Assembly: GCA_965363725.1 (NCBI GenBank)
Contig: CBDTUS010000018.1
Span: 1 to 31,840, forward strand
Source of the DNA: JAGLCY01 sp965363725
Lineage (GTDB): Bacteria > Krumholzibacteriota > Krumholzibacteriia > LZORAL124-64-63
Direction of reading: 5' to 3'
DNA: 31,840 nt
This document shows, one piece after another, positions 23,163-30,549 of this stretch (the first letter of the stretch is position 1; the number at the start of each line of letters is the position of its first letter). Below the pieces are notes generated by a model. It had not been told where the DNA came from. It was given only the letters and a program-made list of their open reading frames with translations, and made no database searches. The position numbers and the translations under genes are program-made.

Positions 23163-24251
23163 CTATTTGGCCACCTTTTTGACCTCGTCGATCACCAAGT
23201 CGACATCATCGTCCGTCAAGTCGCCGTGCATGGGCAGGCTGACGATTTTTCCCGCAATTCCATAGGCCACCGGGAACTGTTCCGCTTTGTACCCCAAGTG
23301 GGCATAGGCGGGGGTGGCGGGCAGGGGTACCGGGTAGTGGATGCCGCTGGCGATGTCCTGTTCCTGCAAGTGGGTCATCAATTCATCGCGATTGTTCACC
23401 TGGATCACGTAGAGGTGGAAGACATGGCGCACGTCACCGACGGTTGACGGAGTCACGCAGACATCCTTCAGGCCCTCGCTGTAACGGCGGGCCACCTCGA
23501 TGCGGCGGTCGGTCCACTGGTCCAGGTGGCGCAGCTTGACCGAGAGCACCGCGCCCTGGATTCCGTCCAGGCGGCTGTTGACGCCTTCGAAATCGTGCTG
23601 GTACTTCACGTTGCTGCCGTGGTCGCTGAGCTTGCGGAGGCGGGTCGCCAGTTCCTCGTCATCGGTGCAGATGGCCCCGGCGTCACCGTAGGCTCCCAGG
23701 TTCTTGCCGGGATAGAAGCTGAAACAGGCCGCTTTGCCGAAGTTGCCGATTTTCTTGCCCTTGTAGGTCGCGCCGTGGGCCTGAGCCGCATCTTCGATGA
23801 TCGTCAGGTTGTGCCGGGCGGCAATGTCCAGGATGGGGTCCATGTCCACCGGCTGGCCGTACAGATGGACCGGAACGATGGCCTTGGTCCTGTCCGTGAT
23901 CGCCGCTTCGATCTTCGCCGGATCGATGTTGTAGGTCACCGGGTCGCAATCGACAAACACCGGAGTGGCACCTGTCCAGCCGATGCCTTCGGCGGTGGCG
24001 ATGAAGGTGTTGGCGGCGGTGATGACCTCGTCGCCGCGGCCCAGTCCAAGGCCCTGCATCGCCATGAAGAGGGCATCGGTCCCGTTGCCGCAGCCAACGC
24101 AATGGTCGGTGCCGATGTACGCGGAAAAATCAGCCTCGAAGGAGCGTGAATTCACGAAGGCGCAGCTTTCCACCACCCCGGCGATCGCCTGGTCCACTTC
24201 GGGTTTGATGGTTTTGTACTGGGCCTTGAGGTCGACGAAGTTGACTTTCAT
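23163..24251 (-). CDS. DegT/DnrJ/EryC1/StrS family sugar aminotransferase
   Basis: The 362-residue PLP enzyme would convert a keto-sugar nucleotide to an amino sugar for the surface glycan. Characteristic elements are VDLKAQY at the N-terminus, GCGNGTDAL near 53, NTFIATAE near 81, VPVHLYGQP near 126, IIEDAAQAHGA (151-161, D154 and Q157 contact PLP) and SFYPGKNLGAYGDAG (178-192), with K183 as the PLP-binding lysine. The overall pattern is close to WbpE/WlbC-type transaminases that act on UDP-3-keto-GlcNAcA, but family members with other substrates look similar. The ATG has AAGGAG seven bases upstream. It is transcribed alone and stands about 350 bases before the export operon on the same strand. 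Confidence 0.92.
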   Translation of the reverse strand: MKVNFVDLKAQYKTIKPEVDQAIAGVVESCAFVNSRSFEADFSAYIGTDHCVGCGNGTDALFMAMQGLGLGRGDEVITAANTFIATAEGIGWTGATPVFVDCDPVTYNIDPAKIEAAITDRTKAIVPVHLYGQPVDMDPILDIAARHNLTIIEDAAQAHGATYKGKKIGNFGKAACFSFYPGKNLGAYGDAGAICTDDEELATRLRKLSDHGSNVKYQHDFEGVNSRLDGIQGAVLSVKLRHLDQWTDRRIEVARRYSEGLKDVCVTPSTVGDVRHVFHLYVIQVNNRDELMTHLQEQDIASGIHYPVPLPATPAYAHLGYKAEQFPVAYGIAGKIVSLPMHGDLTDDDVDLVIDEVKKVAK

Positions 24252-24497
24252 TTCCGAGCTCCTTGGCGAGGCAAAGGAATTTGGGTGGACAAAACAGGTG
24301 TCGGCCCACGGGCGAATCCGTTTAGAAATATGATGCCTCGGGGCCCGGCCTCCAAATTTGAAAAGTGATTTTCCTTGAGTAGGAAAGTGGGCCCGAATTC
24401 GCTTCCCGGCCCCGGATATGCTAAATTGAGACCCGTGGCGCCCGCAGGCCGGGCACAGAGTACGGACCCCCTGAGCAGCCGACGGGAAAATCCAGAT
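24252..24497. other. Divergent intergenic region
   Basis: This region lies between the aminotransferase (minus) and the secreted protein (plus). It contains a short perfect hairpin, TTTCCT/AGGAAA with loop TGAGT (24370-24386), and two distant GC-rich complements, CGGGGCC and GGCCCCG. Promoter hexamers are weak on both strands. An open frame continues into it from the right but has no protein-like features before the ATG at 24498. Confidence 0.35.
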
Positions 24498-25529
24498 ATG
24501 TCATTGATTCGCTTTCTGTTGTGGAATTCATGGCTGATTTGCGCCTGTTCACTTCTGGGCGCGGGCCCGCTGGCGGCGGACGTCCTGCACGTGGCAACCG
24601 GCGGAGACACCAAGGCCCCGGACCCAGATTTCATCTACCAGCGGGCCCCCTTCGACTGCACGCCCCTGTCGGTGCTGCTCTTGAACATCGGGAACAACGG
24701 CAGCCTGATGGACGACACCACCGGAGCGCCCAGTCAGATCGACGGCTATCCCTGCGCTCCCTGGACCCAGCAGGGGCCCGAGCACATCTACCAGCTGGAC
24801 GTGGCGGCCGGCGACACCCTTCAGTTCTGGGCCGGACTGACCAACGTGGACGACGAGATCGACCACGACCTGTTCCTGTTGAGCGGGTGCGACACCGATT
24901 CCTGTATGATCGGCGCCAACACCGAGGTTTCGGCCACCTTGACCGGGGGCACCTACTACCTGATCATCGATGGGGCCGGCGTCGACGCGGGACCTTACAC
25001 CCTGGAATATTCCAGCCGCTATGTCGGCGTCTCGCCGGTGGCCTGCCTCATCGCCGCGCCCGTGGACATCGCACAGGGCGAATCGATTTTCAGCAGCAAC
25101 CTGTTCGGGTTGGCCGACTTCGTCCAATCCTACGGGTGCAGCCCGGTCATCGTGCGGGGCGGCGAAAAATGGTACACCCTGACCCTGCCCGCTCCGGTGG
25201 ACAACCAGTTCGGGGGCCTGGACTTCAGCGAAATCCAGATCGAGATCACCGAGCAGGCCCTCTCCCTGGACATCGTCCTGTGGCTGTTCGACGGCTGCGG
25301 ACAGAATCCGACGTGTCTGGATTTCGTCAACAACCACAACGCCGGTATCCCCGAACGAATGACCTATCGCAACGAGACCGACGGGGAAATCACCGTCTAT
25401 CTGGGCGTGGACTGCTGGCGAAACCCCGACGAATCGGGCGCGGGCTTTTTCACCATCAAGTTCACCAGCGACATCATCGCCCAAACGGAGAAAACCTCGT
25501 TCGGATCGCTGCGCGCCCTATATCGCTAG
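24498..25529 (+). CDS. Secreted protein with two PPC-like domains
   Basis: The 343-residue protein has an N-terminal signal peptide (hydrophobic residues about 4-24, probable cleavage after LAA near 27). Two beta-sandwich units resemble the bacterial pre-peptidase C-terminal (PPC) domain. The first, about 92-172, contains YQLDVAAGDTLQFW and GTYYLIIDGAG. The second, about 222-322, contains WYTLTLPAP and ITVYLGVDCW. Each has a matching cysteine pair after a hydrophobic strand: LFLLSGCDTDSC and LWLFDGCGQNPTC. There is no catalytic domain, so it is probably a periplasmic or surface protein. ATG 24498 is chosen because it starts the signal peptide; an upstream TTG at 24375 in the same frame adds unlike sequence. 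Function unknown. Confidence 0.75.
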   Translation: MSLIRFLLWNSWLICACSLLGAGPLAADVLHVATGGDTKAPDPDFIYQRAPFDCTPLSVLLLNIGNNGSLMDDTTGAPSQIDGYPCAPWTQQGPEHIYQLDVAAGDTLQFWAGLTNVDDEIDHDLFLLSGCDTDSCMIGANTEVSATLTGGTYYLIIDGAGVDAGPYTLEYSSRYVGVSPVACLIAAPVDIAQGESIFSSNLFGLADFVQSYGCSPVIVRGGEKWYTLTLPAPVDNQFGGLDFSEIQIEITEQALSLDIVLWLFDGCGQNPTCLDFVNNHNAGIPERMTYRNETDGEITVYLGVDCWRNPDESGAGFFTIKFTSDIIAQTEKTSFGSLRALYR

Positions 25530-25557
25530 TTGACCCGGGGGCCTGTCGTATTTTACT
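25530..25557 (+). promoter_or_regulatory. Candidate promoter of the topoisomerase VI operon
   Basis: TTGACC (25530-25535) directly follows the stop of the secreted-protein gene. TTTACT (25552-25557) lies 16 bases later. Transcription would start near 25564, about 64 bases before the subunit B ATG. The -10 is weak, so read-through from upstream is possible. Confidence 0.35.
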
Positions 25558-25627
25558 GTTTCGTTTCCGCAGTTCCCGCGCAAACGCCGGTATCAAGGGA
25601 TTTGCCAACATTCGGAAGGATCCGTGA

Positions 25628-27316
25628 ATGGCCTCACCCCAGAAGAAGCGCACCGAAAAAAACGCCCAGACCATGGCCGCCACCCAGCGCGAGATCTCCA
25701 TCAGCGAGTTCTTCACCAAGAACCGCCATCTGCTGGGGTTCGACTCGCCGGCGAAGGCGCTGCTGACGACCATCAAGGAAGCGGTGGACAACAGCCTGGA
25801 CGCCTGTGAAGAAGCCGGGATCGCCCCCGTGCTCGAAGTGGAGATCCGTCCCGATAAACCGGTCGACCTGGGACTGGAACTGAGCAGCCAGGACGAACCC
25901 ACAGCGGAAACCAACGGGAAGAACGGGAAGAACGGCAAGACCGCCACCGCCGCCAAGCCGGGCACCAAGAACGAGGAGCGCTACAAGATCATCATCGAGG
26001 ACAACGGGCCCGGCATCGTCAAGGCCCAGATTCCGAAGATCTTCGGCAAGCTTCTCTACGGCTCGAAATTCCATTCGCTGAAGCAGAGCCGCGGACAGCA
26101 GGGCATCGGCATCTCGGCCGCCGGCATGTACGGCCAGTTGACCACCGGGCAGCCCGTCACCATCTACAGCCGCACGGGGAAGAAGCATCCCGCGCACCGC
26201 TTCCAGATCATGCTCGACATGAAGAAGAACGAGCCCAACATCCTGACCGGCGACGAGACCATCTGGGAAAAGGACCACGGAACGCGTATCGAGATCCACC
26301 TGACCGGCAGTTACAAGCGCGGGCAACATTCGGTGGACAACTACCTCGAGCAGACGGCCATCGCCAACCCGCATCTGCACCTGACCTACCGCAACCCCAA
26401 GGGCGAGGCGCTCGTCTACCCGAACTCCACCAAGCAGCTGCCCCCCGAATCGGTGGAAATCAAGCCCCACCCCTACGGCGTGGAACTTGGCATCCTGGCC
26501 CGGATGCTCAAGGAGACCAAGTCCCGTAACATCAACGCCTTCCTGAAGGATGAATTCTGCCGCGTCGGGCCCAAGACCGCCCAGCAGATCCTCGAGAGCG
26601 CGGGCCTGCCCCCGCGAAAAAATCCGAAGCGGCTGGTGCGCGAGGATATCCAAAAACTGCTCGATGGCATCGCCGAGACCAAGATCGCCGCGCCGCCCAC
26701 CGACTGCCTGTCTCCCATCGGCGAAGAGCTGGTCATGGCGGGGCTCAAGACCGGTGTGGAGGCCGAGTTCTACACTTCGGTCACCCGGCCCGCGGCCGTC
26801 TACCGCGGCAATCCCTTCCAGATCGAAGTCGGCCTGGCCTACGGTGGCCAGCTTCCCGGCGACGAACTGGCCAAGGTGATGCGCTTCGCCAACCGCGTGC
26901 CCCTCTTGTACCAGGCTTCGGCCTGCGCGGTGCACAAGTCGGTGTTGTCCAGCAACTGGCGCAGCTACGGGCTGCAGCAGAGCAAGGGCGCCCTGCCCAC
27001 CGGTCCGCTGGTCATCCTGATCCACATGGCCTCGGTGTGGGTGCCCTTCACTTCGGAGTCGAAGGAGGCCGTGGCCCACTACCCCGAAATCATCAAGGAA
27101 ATGAAGCTGGCCCTGCAGGAGGCCGGCCGGCAGCTGGGCCGGCACGTCAAGCGCCGCGCCCGGGAAAAGGACGCCCTCAAGAAGCAGAGCTACATCCAGA
27201 AATACATTCCCCACATCGGGGAGGCGCTGCAGGAAATCCTGGCGATTTCCGACACGGAAAAGGAAGAGGTCATCACCACGCTAACCGACACACTCGAGCG
27301 CAGCCGGAAGCTATAA
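25628..27316 (+). CDS. top6B: DNA topoisomerase VI subunit B
   Basis: The 562-residue ATPase subunit of type IIB topoisomerase drives DNA strand passage together with subunit A. The GHKL (Bergerat) ATP site is complete: EAVDNSLDA (51-59, with E51 and N55), EDNGPGI (124-130) and GQQGIGISAAGMYGQ (156-170). An H2TH-like region follows (NINAFLKDEFCRVGPKTAQQIL, about 305-326). The transducer domain ends with VPFTSESKEAVAHYPEI near 472-488. Residues 86-118 form a low-complexity insert rich in G, K, N and T between ATPase strands, not typical of archaeal enzymes. ATG 25628 has GGAAGGA seven bases upstream. Its stop overlaps the ATG of a methyltransferase gene by one base. The family is mainly archaeal, with scattered bacterial members. 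Confidence 0.95.
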   Translation: MASPQKKRTEKNAQTMAATQREISISEFFTKNRHLLGFDSPAKALLTTIKEAVDNSLDACEEAGIAPVLEVEIRPDKPVDLGLELSSQDEPTAETNGKNGKNGKTATAAKPGTKNEERYKIIIEDNGPGIVKAQIPKIFGKLLYGSKFHSLKQSRGQQGIGISAAGMYGQLTTGQPVTIYSRTGKKHPAHRFQIMLDMKKNEPNILTGDETIWEKDHGTRIEIHLTGSYKRGQHSVDNYLEQTAIANPHLHLTYRNPKGEALVYPNSTKQLPPESVEIKPHPYGVELGILARMLKETKSRNINAFLKDEFCRVGPKTAQQILESAGLPPRKNPKRLVREDIQKLLDGIAETKIAAPPTDCLSPIGEELVMAGLKTGVEAEFYTSVTRPAAVYRGNPFQIEVGLAYGGQLPGDELAKVMRFANRVPLLYQASACAVHKSVLSSNWRSYGLQQSKGALPTGPLVILIHMASVWVPFTSESKEAVAHYPEIIKEMKLALQEAGRQLGRHVKRRAREKDALKKQSYIQKYIPHIGEALQEILAISDTEKEEVITTLTDTLERSRKL

Positions 27317-27972
27317 TGAGCGTCATTGCCGGCAGCGGTTTGACCGAAATCGTCGAGGACCTGGCCTCCTCGCGATCGGGGGAATTCACCATTCTCGAGG
27401 CCGGTTGCGGCCGCCTGAGCCATTGGGAATACCCCGCAGGCACTGCCGTGACGGGGTTGGACATTTCCCAGGACCAGCTCGACCGGAACGAGCGCGTGCA
27501 GAAAAAATTTCTGGGTGATGTCCAGACCTGGGAAACCGGACGTCAGTGGAACGTCGTGGCCAGCGTCTATGTGCTTGAACACATCGACGATCCTCGGCGA
27601 GCGGTGACCAACATGCTGTCGTGGACGCGGCCCGGCGGACTGTTGGTCCTGGCGGTGCCCAACGCCCTGTCACTGAAGGGACTGGTCACGAAGTTCACGC
27701 CCTTCGGGTTTCATGGCTGGTTCTACCGGAACATCTACCGGCGGCCCCATGCCATTTTCCCGACGGTCATGGACTGGTCGATAACCCCGGCCAACCTGCG
27801 CCGACAGCTGGCGGGGCACGCCATCGTCCTGGAGCGCTTCGACACCGAAACCCTGAGCCGGGTATTTAATATCCCCTACCAGTTTCTGGTGGGGCTGTTG
27901 CGGGTCGTGACCCTCGGCAGGTGGAAGGCCGGAAACTCCAATTACCTCCTGGTGGTCAGGAAAGCCGACTGA
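27316..27972 (+). CDS. Class I SAM-dependent methyltransferase within the topoisomerase VI operon
   Basis: The 218-residue protein has a Rossmann methyltransferase core. ILEAGCG (27-33) is the SAM-binding motif I, VTGLDIS (46-52) ends with the acidic residue that contacts the ribose, and VYVLEHIDDP (83-92) is followed by RPGGLLVLAVPN. This pattern is close to methyltransferase types 11 and 23, which act on small molecules or lipids, but the substrate is not readable. The ATG is taken at 27316 because CGGAAG lies six bases upstream and TAATG overlaps the subunit B stop. The same frame is open further upstream inside top6B, without methyltransferase features. Placed between the two topoisomerase subunits, it is expected to be made together with them. 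Confidence 0.85.
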   Translation: MSVIAGSGLTEIVEDLASSRSGEFTILEAGCGRLSHWEYPAGTAVTGLDISQDQLDRNERVQKKFLGDVQTWETGRQWNVVASVYVLEHIDDPRRAVTNMLSWTRPGGLLVLAVPNALSLKGLVTKFTPFGFHGWFYRNIYRRPHAIFPTVMDWSITPANLRRQLAGHAIVLERFDTETLSRVFNIPYQFLVGLLRVVTLGRWKAGNSNYLLVVRKAD

Positions 27973-28000
27973 GTCCCCAGCGAATCCGAAAGGAAGCCCA

Positions 28001-29341
28001 TTGGCCAAGAAGAAGACCGTGAAAAAGAAGACCGCCAAGAGGAAGACGACCGGCAAGAAGGCGGCCAAGAAGAAGGTCACCCCCAAGGCGGCGACAAATC
28101 AGGGTGAGCTGAGTTTCGGGTCGCCCGGCGGAAAGAAGAAGGCACCGGCCAAAAAGCCCGTCACAGGCAAAAAGGCCCCTGCCAAGAAGGTTGCGGCCGC
28201 CCCCAAATCCGGTCCTCCCCGCACCCGGACCACCGGCACCGAGACCCGCAAGGCTTCGTTCAGCCCGGTGTCCCGGCGTATTCGCAGCGAATCGAACATC
28301 ATCCGGCAGAAGATCCTGCTCGGCGACAAGCCCTCGATGAAATTCCCCCTGCGGTCGCTGGCCAACGTGACCTACAGCTCCAGGACCGGCTACTTCAAGC
28401 TCAAGGGCAAGCAGAAGGAGCGCACCCTGACGGTGAACACCGTCAAGACCTTCGCCCAGACCCTCAAGATGATGGCCCTGTCCAAGGAACTGATCGAAAC
28501 CGACGACATCGCCACCAAGAGGGAGGCCTATTACGTCTCCAAGAACTGGGCGGAGGCCCGGTTCAAGGAACAGCCCGAATCGGACACGGTGATGGAGGAC
28601 GTCGAGGCATTCTTCAGCGTGAACCGCGAACAGCTGGGCTTCGTGCCCGAGGAGAAGGGCGGCGACGTGGCCGGGCGCCTGGTCGTCATCGACCACGACC
28701 GCGACACCGGCGAGGAACTGCGGATCGACTGCACCCGCTTCGGCAGCGGCGCCTACAGCATTCCCATTTCCGTCGAGGACCTGAAATTCGAGACCGACGC
28801 CCAGTTCATCCTGTGCATCGAGACCGCCGGCATGTTCCAGCGCCTGGTCAAACACAACTACTGGAAGACCGCCAACTGCATCCTGATCTCCCTGGGCGGC
28901 GTGCCGACCCGCGCCTGCCGCCGTTTCGTGCGGCGTCTGGCCGACAGCCATGGGCTGCCGGTGTACGTGTTCGTAGATGGGGACCCCTACGGCTTCTCCA
29001 ATATCTACCGCACCCTGAAGGTGGGCAGCGGCAACGCCGCGCATCTGAACGAGTACTTCTGCGTGCCGCAGGCCCATCTGCTGGGCATCACGCCCCAGGA
29101 CATCATCGACTACGAACTGCCCACTCATCCGTTGAAGGACGTGGACATCAAGCGGGCGAAGGACGCCCTGAAGAACGACCCGTTCATCCTGCACTACCGG
29201 GCCTGGCAGCTGGCGCTCGAACAGATGATCAAGATGGGTGTGCGCGCGGAGCAGCAGGCGCTGGCCAAACACGGACTGAACTACGTCATCGATGAATACC
29301 TGCCGCAGAAGCTGGCCAACGTCGGCCGCTTCCTGCCCTAA
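28001..29341 (+). CDS. top6A: DNA topoisomerase VI subunit A with lysine-rich N-terminal tail
   Basis: The 446-residue protein is the DNA-cleaving subunit, homologous to Spo11. The winged-helix domain carries ATKREAYYVSKNW (171-183), closely like the Spo11 and TopVIA active-site segment; one of tyrosines 177/178 attacks the DNA. The Toprim domain shows CIETAGMF (E274) and VDGDPYGF (D326, D328) for magnesium binding. Residues 1-85 are extra: repeats of K, A, P and T such as KKKTVKKKTAKRK and KKAPAKK, resembling a histone H1 tail. The rest matches the usual TopVIA length of about 360. The start is TTG 28001, with AAAGGAAG a few bases upstream, 28 bases after the methyltransferase stop. Confidence 0.94.
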   Translation: MAKKKTVKKKTAKRKTTGKKAAKKKVTPKAATNQGELSFGSPGGKKKAPAKKPVTGKKAPAKKVAAAPKSGPPRTRTTGTETRKASFSPVSRRIRSESNIIRQKILLGDKPSMKFPLRSLANVTYSSRTGYFKLKGKQKERTLTVNTVKTFAQTLKMMALSKELIETDDIATKREAYYVSKNWAEARFKEQPESDTVMEDVEAFFSVNREQLGFVPEEKGGDVAGRLVVIDHDRDTGEELRIDCTRFGSGAYSIPISVEDLKFETDAQFILCIETAGMFQRLVKHNYWKTANCILISLGGVPTRACRRFVRRLADSHGLPVYVFVDGDPYGFSNIYRTLKVGSGNAAHLNEYFCVPQAHLLGITPQDIIDYELPTHPLKDVDIKRAKDALKNDPFILHYRAWQLALEQMIKMGVRAEQQALAKHGLNYVIDEYLPQKLANVGRFLP

Positions 29342-29358
29342 AGGAAAGGACCCTGACC

Positions 29359-30012
29359 TTGCGTGTCATTCTCGTCGTCGAACGAAAGCATCTTTTTCCC
29401 GGGCTCAGCCCCCAGGGATTTCTCGCACCCGACGCGGTGGACCTGGAAGACCTGACCAGCCACCTCTTTTTCGCCGAGCGCGACTACATGGAAATCAACT
29501 CCCACTACAAGCAGGTCATTCCCTACCTGATGCTGCAGCGCGGGACCGGCGACCAGACCCGTGTGCTGTGCTACCAGCGGCGGACCAAGCACACCGAAAA
29601 ACGACTGGGGGGGTTGTGGTCCGTGGGCTTCGGCGGGCACATCGAACCCCTGGACCGGAACCAGGACACCGTCGCCACCAACGGACTGGTCATGGCCACC
29701 GCGATGCGGGAGATGGAAGAGGAAACCGGGCTGAACCCCGGCGCCGACGCCCTGTCGCTCATCGGATTCATCAACTCGGACAGTGAGGATGTGTCGAGCG
29801 TGCACTTCGGCGTGGTGTTCAAGGTGGACCTGGACGGTTTGTCCGTTGGCGACGCCCAGATCATGGAACTGGTCAGCGCCCAGGCCGAGCCCCATCAGGC
29901 ACGCTGGATCCCGGTGAATGAACTGCAGGGAATCACCGGATCCGGGGAGGGTCCGGACGGGGGCAGTTTCGAGGACTGGTCACGGATCGCGGTGGCCGGA
30001 ACCTTCGGCTGA
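29359..30012 (+). CDS. NUDIX family hydrolase (COG4112-like)
   Basis: The 217-residue protein has a NUDIX fold. FGGHIEPLD (near 94-102) and AMREMEEETGL (near 115-125) form an extended NUDIX box: the catalytic helix REMEEETG is intact, but the first glycine part is separated from it by extra residues, as in the predicted phosphoesterase group COG4112. It would hydrolyse a nucleoside diphosphate linked to another moiety; the substrate is unknown. The TTG start at 29359 has AAGGAAAGGA upstream, overlapping the top6A stop, and the gap is only 17 bases. It is therefore probably the last gene of the topoisomerase VI operon. The end nearly meets the convergent gene (four bases). Confidence 0.8.
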   Translation: MRVILVVERKHLFPGLSPQGFLAPDAVDLEDLTSHLFFAERDYMEINSHYKQVIPYLMLQRGTGDQTRVLCYQRRTKHTEKRLGGLWSVGFGGHIEPLDRNQDTVATNGLVMATAMREMEEETGLNPGADALSLIGFINSDSEDVSSVHFGVVFKVDLDGLSVGDAQIMELVSAQAEPHQARWIPVNELQGITGSGEGPDGGSFEDWSRIAVAGTFG

Positions 30013-30016
30013 AACC

Positions 30017-30493
30017 CTAAAAGAAATACCGGCCGCCCACCACCACGTTGAAATCGAAATCCTGTTCCGGCGCCACGTCGATCACCGGCGCCAACTCGAA
30101 GAACAGATCGAACGACGACCTGGCGAACAGGTAGTTCAGGCCCAGGGGAATCCGGATGCCGAAGATGTCGTCCCCCTCGTCCCGGCTCCGATACCTGACT
30201 CCCACCCCGTAGTAGAACGGCAGGATGTCCCGGTCCAGATCGACCATGTTGTGGACATGCCAGACAAAATCGACGTTTGCCGTGATCCCCGAGTGCTCTT
30301 GATTCGACCAGGCCACGCCCCCTCCCAGCGCCGTCCGTGGTCCCGTCCAGAGTTTGGCGTTCAGACCGCTGGGTTCGCCGAGCATGAGGCCCAGGCCAAA
30401 ACCTTCGGTGTTTTTGCCGGCGAGTGCCGGACTGCCCACGGTCACAGCCAGGATGATTGCCAGGACATATGCCAGGATCAACGATGTCTTCAT
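30017..30493 (-). CDS. Small predicted outer-membrane beta-barrel protein
   Basis: The 158-residue protein has a clear signal peptide (hydrophobic residues 4-20, cleavage likely after ALA at about 25). The mature part of about 133 residues alternates polar and hydrophobic residues, with many glycines and aromatics. It ends in GGRYFF, a terminal phenylalanine typical of outer-membrane beta-barrels. Segments such as GFGLGLMLGEPSGLNAKLW and YYGVGVRYR look like membrane strands. It resembles the loosely defined DUF3996-type small barrels, but I cannot assign a function. The ATG is preceded by GGAAAGG. It lies 56 bases after the methyltransferase gene on the same strand and may be co-transcribed with it. 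Confidence 0.72.
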   Translation of the reverse strand: MKTSLILAYVLAIILAVTVGSPALAGKNTEGFGLGLMLGEPSGLNAKLWTGPRTALGGGVAWSNQEHSGITANVDFVWHVHNMVDLDRDILPFYYGVGVRYRSRDEGDDIFGIRIPLGLNYLFARSSFDLFFELAPVIDVAPEQDFDFNVVVGGRYFF

Positions 30494-30549
30494 TTCCGGT
30501 GCCTTTCCGGGTCCACGAGTGACAATCCTACCAACCCCTATTCTATCAG

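Noticed and set aside
24370..24386. Hairpin TTTCCT/AGGAAA upstream of the secreted-protein gene
   Set aside because: Only six pairs, with no T tract in either direction and no link to a promoter that I can support.
27037..27315. Upstream extension of the methyltransferase frame inside top6B
   Set aside because: The added sequence has no methyltransferase features and fully overlaps the conserved end of subunit B. ATG 27316 has a ribosome binding site.
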